Assembly (NCBI GenBank): GCA_022841825.1 | Contig: JALHQT010000003.1 | Coordinates: forward strand, 1 to 64,000 | DNA: 64,000 nucleotides | Source of the DNA: Anaerolineae bacterium | Lineage (GTDB): Bacteria > Chloroflexota > Anaerolineae > Aggregatilineales > Phototrophicaceae | Reading direction: 5' to 3' | Part shown: piece by piece, positions 59,852 to 64,000 of the stretch | Numbering within the stretch: the first letter of the stretch is position 1 | Layout of the letters: every line of letters starts with the position of its first letter | Translations under genes and position numbers: made by a program | The notes under the pieces: generated by a model | Told to the model about the DNA's origin: nothing | Databases searched by the model: none | The model's input: the letters and a program-made list of their open reading frames with translations, nothing else

Positions 59852-60502
59852 ATGCAGCTCGATACAACCACAATTCTCCTGCTCTCGCTGGCGCTGTGCT
59901 GCATCGTGCCGGCGATTGTGCTGGCGGTCGCCTCGGTGCTGGTGCTTCGCCAGGGGCAAAGACTCCTGACGCCGGAAGTGAGCGATCTGCAAAAGCGCTT
60001 CGATACACTGCGGGCGGCTAATCCGGGAACTTCGCCGGACAAGTTCGTCGCCCAGATCATCCACCGCCAGGCGCTGCGGTCGGGCATCGTCGGCGCGCTG
60101 ACGAGCGTGGGCGGCGTGTGGGTGCTGCCGTTGGGGCTGGCGATTGACCTCTACACCTCGGCGCGCAACCAGGCGGCGACCATGCACTTCCTCGCCTGGG
60201 CGAACGGCATCCGCGACGAAGACCGTGTGCTCAAGATCGGCGAGATGCTGGCGCTGCGCGGGCTGGAGAACAAGATCAACATCCCGGAGGAGACGCTGAT
60301 GAACTGGCAGACGGGCTTCGCCAGCCGCGTCTATGCCGAGATCGCCGGGCAGGTCTTGCAGAAATCGTTCGCCAAATTGATTCCGGGCTTGGGGCTGATC
60401 ACAGGCTTTGTGGTCAATTACGCCAGCGCGCGCCTGTTTGCGATGGCGGCGCAGGCATACTATTCCGGCAACCTCAAACGGCTGCTCGGACGAGGAAGAT
60501 AA
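59852..60502 (+). CDS. Membrane protein, possibly EcsC-like
   Basis: 216 aa from ATG 59852 (AAGGTGG seven bases upstream). One N-terminal helix (TILLLSLALCCIVPAIVLAVASVLVL), a helical section with SGIVGALTSVGGVWVLPLGLAIDLYTSARNQAA, and the C-terminal motif IPGLGLITGFVVNYASARLFAMAAQAYY, which recalls EcsC-family proteins. Function unknown. Its stop TAA is directly followed by the ATG of the next gene, so the two are likely co-translated. Confidence 0.55.
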   Translation: MQLDTTTILLLSLALCCIVPAIVLAVASVLVLRQGQRLLTPEVSDLQKRFDTLRAANPGTSPDKFVAQIIHRQALRSGIVGALTSVGGVWVLPLGLAIDLYTSARNQAATMHFLAWANGIRDEDRVLKIGEMLALRGLENKINIPEETLMNWQTGFASRVYAEIAGQVLQKSFAKLIPGLGLITGFVVNYASARLFAMAAQAYYSGNLKRLLGRGR

Positions 60503-61366
60503 ATGACACCAACCACCTCTGCCTGTGACTATGCGCTGCACGTCGGTGAGGCGCTGACCGCCAGCGCGCCGCGCAGCGAAACCTGGCTGCTGCTCGAATA
60601 CCCGCGTCCCTGGGGCGCGAAGGCATATGTCGAGAGCGGCATCCCCGATGTCGTGAAGGCGCATCTCGATGCGCAGCTTGCCGCGATGCCCAATGGGCGC
60701 TTGCAAATGATCGGGCGCGCCAACCGCGTCGATCTGACCGACCTCGCCCTCTACGTCATCGATGGGCGCTGGGCGACACAGCGCATCCGCCGCTTCACGC
60801 TGCCGACCTACGAGGCACTGCTCGACCTGCCGCTGGCGGCGATTGCGACGGGCACGCTGGAGAGGGGGGAGGCGGTCACGACGCCGCTCTACATCGTCTG
60901 CACCAATGGCAAGCGCGATCTGTGCTGCGCGCGGCATGGGCTGCCGGTCTACAACGCGCTCAAGGCGGCAGGTGCGGAGGTCTGGCAGTGCGATCATATC
61001 GGCGGGCATCGCTTTGCCGGCACGCTGGTCGCCTTCCCGCATGGCATCTACTACGGGCGCGTCGATGCGGCGGGCGCGGAACAGATCGCGGCGGCGCACG
61101 CGCATGGCGAGATGGCGCTGCCCTATCTGCGCGGGCGGGCGTGTGTCGAGCCGCATGTGCAGGCTGCCGAGCAGTTCGTGCGCGACGAGACCGGCATCAC
61201 GGCGCTGGATGCGCTGCCTGCGCCATCGGTCGAGGCGGTCGATGGGGGTTGGCGCGTCCGCTTTGGCGCGCACGAAATCGTCGTCCGCAGCGAACCGACG
61301 CCGTTCGATGTGATCGCCAATTCCGGCGAGACGAGCGGCAAGCCTGGCGTGCAGTGGGGAGCCTGA
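60503..61366 (+). CDS. Sucrase/ferredoxin-like family protein
   Basis: 287 aa starting immediately after the previous stop. The family has a thioredoxin-like [2Fe-2S] ferredoxin core; the motifs here are WLLLEYPRPWGAKAY near residue 29, VCTNGKRDLCCARHGLPVY with clustered Cys near 133-145, and QCDHIGGHRFAGTLVAFPHG. These Cys/His sets match the expected cluster ligands. Function is poorly known; despite its name it is not established as a sucrase. Shares an operon with the membrane protein upstream. Confidence 0.85.
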   Translation: MTPTTSACDYALHVGEALTASAPRSETWLLLEYPRPWGAKAYVESGIPDVVKAHLDAQLAAMPNGRLQMIGRANRVDLTDLALYVIDGRWATQRIRRFTLPTYEALLDLPLAAIATGTLERGEAVTTPLYIVCTNGKRDLCCARHGLPVYNALKAAGAEVWQCDHIGGHRFAGTLVAFPHGIYYGRVDAAGAEQIAAAHAHGEMALPYLRGRACVEPHVQAAEQFVRDETGITALDALPAPSVEAVDGGWRVRFGAHEIVVRSEPTPFDVIANSGETSGKPGVQWGA

Positions 61367-61514
61367 TCGCTGGCGATTCTGGCAGGGAACAAAGTGCTTG
61401 CTCTATGCGGGGTGAGGTTCATGCCCGCGAAACTCCGCATTCCCACATCCTTTTGCATCTTTCTGCGGATCCCCACTGTAAGATGACGGTGTTCATTCAG
61501 CCACTGAGGTCGCC

Positions 61515-62702
61515 ATGCAAATCGCCCGCAAAGAGCCCGCTCGTGTGCTCCCATCCGTCTGGAACGGCGTCATTATCGTTGGGTTGGCGGCTGCCTTGTG
61601 GCTGGGGCTGGCGTTCTTCACGCGCGGGACGGTCGGCGAACTGTTCGGCAAACGCACCGACTTCACGCCCAGCCTGATCGCCGCGCAGGTCTTCCGCGAA
61701 GGCGCAAGCCCCTACACGCCGAACGTGACCGCGCGCATCCAGGAGGCGATGTTTGGTGTGCAGCTCACCGCCGATGAAGATCAGCAGCGCGTCGCCCACC
61801 CCGCCTACACCGCCCTCGTCCTGCTGCCCTTCACGCTCGTGCCGGAAGAAACCGCCATCGCGCTCTGGTCGGCGCTCCAGCTTGTGTTATTGACCGCGGT
61901 GCCGATCCTTTGGATCGCCATCCTGGGTTGGAAACCACGCCCCTGGGTGGTCGCGGGACTGGTCGTCGCCTTCCTGCTGCTGTTTCGCTACCCGATGATG
62001 ACGTATGTCCTGGGGCAGTTCGTCGGCACCGTCCTCTTCGGCTTCTCGCTGGCGATCTGGGCGCTGCGGCGCGGATCGCCCATCCTGGCGGGGCTGGCGC
62101 TCGTCCTGTGCATGATGCCGCCCACCTTCGGCGTCTTCCTCGTCGGGCTGGCGCTGCTGCCGGAAGTTCTACGCGGGCGCTGGCGGGCGGCGCTGGTGTT
62201 CGTCGGGGTGATGACCCTGCTGTGCGTGATCACCTTCCTGCGCATCGGCTGGTGGATACCCGACTGGCTGGCGACGCTCAGCGCCTACCGCGAGTATGCC
62301 AACCCGTACTTCGCGCCGGAGATTCTGCCGCTCCCCGTGCAGATCGTGCTGACCCTCGCCGCGCTCCTCGTCTGTGGACGTGTGATCTGGCGCTGGTGGC
62401 GCGCGGGCGGCGACGAGGCATGGCAGGATGCCATGAGCGCGGCGATCCTGACGCTGATGCTGCTCCTGCCGCAGACGGGGTCGTATTACCTGTCCGCCCT
62501 GATGATCGTCGCGGTCATCGCCGCGCGGCGCATCGCGCGGCGAGGACAGTGGGTCGGCGCGGCGGTCTGGGCAGCGGGTGTTGGGCTGCCCTGGCTGCTC
62601 TATCTGTCCCCGGATCGCGGACCCTATGAGGTGCTGGTCATGCCGCTGGCGATGGCGGCGCTGTGGGCGTACGGGCGACGGGCGCGGGTCACGGCTGCGT
62701 GA
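61515..62702 (+). CDS. GT87/DUF2029-like integral membrane glycosyltransferase-type protein
   Basis: 395 aa with about 9-10 membrane helices. An N-terminal helix (GVIIVGLAAALWLGLAFFT) is followed by a periplasmic segment DFTPSLIAAQVFREGASPYTPNV with the Asp typical of the GT-C catalytic loop, and by HPAYTALVLLPFTL. This pattern fits the polyprenol-phosphate mannose-dependent mannosyltransferases of DUF2029/GT87. It would transfer a sugar to an envelope acceptor outside the membrane. Its 3' end overlaps the convergent DUF1349 gene by 14 bp. Confidence 0.75.
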   Translation: MQIARKEPARVLPSVWNGVIIVGLAAALWLGLAFFTRGTVGELFGKRTDFTPSLIAAQVFREGASPYTPNVTARIQEAMFGVQLTADEDQQRVAHPAYTALVLLPFTLVPEETAIALWSALQLVLLTAVPILWIAILGWKPRPWVVAGLVVAFLLLFRYPMMTYVLGQFVGTVLFGFSLAIWALRRGSPILAGLALVLCMMPPTFGVFLVGLALLPEVLRGRWRAALVFVGVMTLLCVITFLRIGWWIPDWLATLSAYREYANPYFAPEILPLPVQIVLTLAALLVCGRVIWRWWRAGGDEAWQDAMSAAILTLMLLLPQTGSYYLSALMIVAVIAARRIARRGQWVGAAVWAAGVGLPWLLYLSPDRGPYEVLVMPLAMAALWAYGRRARVTAA

Positions 62703-63225
62703 TCGAGAAATCCTCGAAGGTCACGGAGAAGCCTTCGCCTTTGGGCGCGGCGCTCATCATACCGACCAGCAGCGTAGGCGCGGCGCTCAGGTAACCCTGG
62801 CGGATCAGTGTGTACGCCGCGCCATCGCGCGAGAATGCCACCTCGACCGCCGTCCCAAAGCGCTGGACGCGGAACCAGGTCGCTGGCGGGTTATCGGGCA
62901 GCGGCGCGACCGACCAATCACTGAACTCGCGCGTAATCACCGCGCTGGCATGCTGCACGCCATCCACGAATTCGATGCCACATTTCAGCCAGACGCGCTC
63001 GTTTTCGCGCACCATCAGCCCTGCCTGGTCGTAGAGCGCGTTGTACGCCGCGCTGACTTTGACTGTGGCGGTGAAGTCGCCTTCGACCTCGAGCGCGTAA
63101 AAAGGGACGTTATCGGCGATGAAGTCGTGGCGTGTGACTCGCCAGGCATCGGTGTTGGCGGGGGTTTGTACGACGAGCCTGCTGGCGCTTTCCTGCCACG
63201 ACCTGGGAGCGTTGTGCCATTTCAT
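62689..63225 (-). CDS. DUF1349 family protein
   Basis: 178 aa, beta-rich, resembling the concanavalin-like fold of DUF1349/YesU proteins: WHNAPRSWQES and TPANTDAWRVTRHDFIADN at the start, ALYDQAGLMVRENERVWLKCGIEF, and ITREFSDWSVAPL. No signal peptide. Function unknown; relatives lie near carbohydrate genes. It overlaps the convergent gene by 14 bp. Confidence 0.85.
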   Translation of the reverse strand: MKWHNAPRSWQESASRLVVQTPANTDAWRVTRHDFIADNVPFYALEVEGDFTATVKVSAAYNALYDQAGLMVRENERVWLKCGIEFVDGVQHASAVITREFSDWSVAPLPDNPPATWFRVQRFGTAVEVAFSRDGAAYTLIRQGYLSAAPTLLVGMMSAAPKGEGFSVTFEDFSITQP

Positions 63226-63386
63226 GGGGCATCCTCACGGGTAGAAAGATGGAAGTTGTCGATGATTGAACCGCAAAGCCGCCCAGGACGCAATGACTCT
63301 GAAACGCGCTCGCCACTCCCCTGATTCCTACAAATCCCGTTACAATAAGGGTATGCTTGCCCATACAGTTCGCACGAGGACGCCTC

Positions 63387-64000
63387 ATGATAGCAGACCG
63401 CCGTACCCTGCTCGAAACGCAGCTCAACAGCTTTGACGCCGCTGAACGTGCCGCCGCGCTCGACGATCTCCTGGCGCTTGCCGCGAGCGGCGAGATCGCT
63501 TTGCCGCCGGAGCAGGCGGTCGCCAACATGCACTGCCACACCTTTTTCTCGTTCAACGCCTACGGACATTCACCTTCCTCGCTCGTCTGGCTGGCGAAGA
63601 CGCGCGGCTGGCGGCTGATCGGCAGCGTCGATTTCGACGTGCTGGATGCGGTCGATGAGTTCCTCGGCGCGTGCGAGCGGGCAAATGTGCGCGGCAGCGC
63701 GGGCATCGAGACGCGCGTCTTCGTGCCGGAGTTTTCCACGCGCGAGATGAATTCGCCGGGCGAGCCTGGCGTGCTTTATCACATGGGCATTGGCTTCACG
63801 ACCGGGCGCGTCAACGACAAGGCGGCGGTGGTGCTTACCGATCTGCGGGCGCGGGCGGCGCGGCGCAACAAGGACATCATCGCTCGTGTCAACGCCTATC
63901 TCGACCCGGTGACGGTCGATTTCGACGCGGACATCGTCCCGCTGACGCCTGGGGCGAACCCGACCGAGCGCCACATTGTGCTCGCCTACACCGAGCGCGC
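63387..64000 (+). CDS. PHP-like domain protein, 3' truncated by the window edge
   Basis: 204 codons are present from ATG 63387 (GAGGA seven bases upstream), still open at the window end. After a helical start (LLETQLNSFDAAERAAAL) residues 47-54 read NMHCHTFFS, the His-x-His opening metal motif of PHP phosphoesterases, followed by YGHSPSSLVWLAKTRGWRLIGSVDFDVLDAV, where an Asp-type ligand fits. GIETRVFVPEF resembles the next PHP motif. Family members hydrolyse phosphoesters; the substrate is unknown. TACAAT at 63341-63346 may be its -10. Confidence 0.75.
   Translation, partial: MIADRRTLLETQLNSFDAAERAAALDDLLALAASGEIALPPEQAVANMHCHTFFSFNAYGHSPSSLVWLAKTRGWRLIGSVDFDVLDAVDEFLGACERANVRGSAGIETRVFVPEFSTREMNSPGEPGVLYHMGIGFTTGRVNDKAAVVLTDLRARAARRNKDIIARVNAYLDPVTVDFDADIVPLTPGANPTERHIVLAYTER

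Overview
The window is high-GC bacterial DNA whose gene content suggests a Chloroflexota (Anaerolineae-like) genome. This rests on style, not on a marker gene: several secreted proteins combine SH3 or LysM modules with long Thr/Pro linkers, rplJ-rplL sits behind an L10 leader, there are sugar ABC transporters with Gfo/Idh and isomerase clusters, and intergenic DNA is packed with short palindromes. No rRNA, tRNA or CRISPR array was seen.

Layout. 0-7.4 kb: two ribose-type ABC permeases, a Gfo/Idh oxidoreductase and a SIS-domain isomerase on +, facing DhaL and DhaK on -, probably one carbohydrate or short-polyol pathway. 7.5-13.7 kb: a signalling run on + (SAM methyltransferase, helical sensor protein, GAF/PAS HisKA_2 kinase, response regulator, hybrid kinase). 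13.8-17.7 kb: an NLR-like DUF4062/STAND/TPR protein followed 12 nt later by a secreted subtilisin-like protease. 17.8-33.7 kb: housekeeping and envelope genes (FabI, MoxR ATPase, SelA, a REP-associated Y1 transposase, cation/H+ exchanger, a cohesin-like/PT-repeat/SH3 protein, Gnd, DtxR-type regulator). 33.7-35.1 kb: the rplJ-rplL unit with an attenuator-like leader. 35.2-44 kb: HxlR regulator and quinone reductase, a LysM protein with five repeat units, QueG, a candidate structured RNA and alanine dehydrogenase. 44.3-49.4 kb: an AT-rich island of two translationally coupled genes, a multi-GAF histidine kinase and a receiver/APH-like kinase/TIR protein. 49.6-55 kb: Uma2, two SDRs, a zinc dehydrogenase, Gfo/Idh and a TIM-barrel isomerase, looking like a second polyol or sugar oxidation cluster. 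55-64 kb: ARMT1-like, SH3, serine hydrolase, ClbS-like, sucrase/ferredoxin-like, GT87-like, DUF1349 and a truncated PHP-like gene.

Two things stand out. The 44.3-49.4 kb pair couples a sensor kinase to a single polypeptide carrying a phospho-receiver, a kinase-like domain with intact HGDxxxxN and IDF motifs, and a TIR domain with a candidate catalytic Glu, in DNA of foreign composition; it reads as a signal-gated TIR effector. Second, a family of GTAGGG-headed palindromes with covarying stems has entered reading frames. Pairs lie in frame inside the REP transposase and QueG, and a cluster makes up most of a 57-codon ORF between the two permeases; in all three the palindromes are read in the one frame that gives VGT and VPT. 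Elsewhere single copies supply TAG stop codons.
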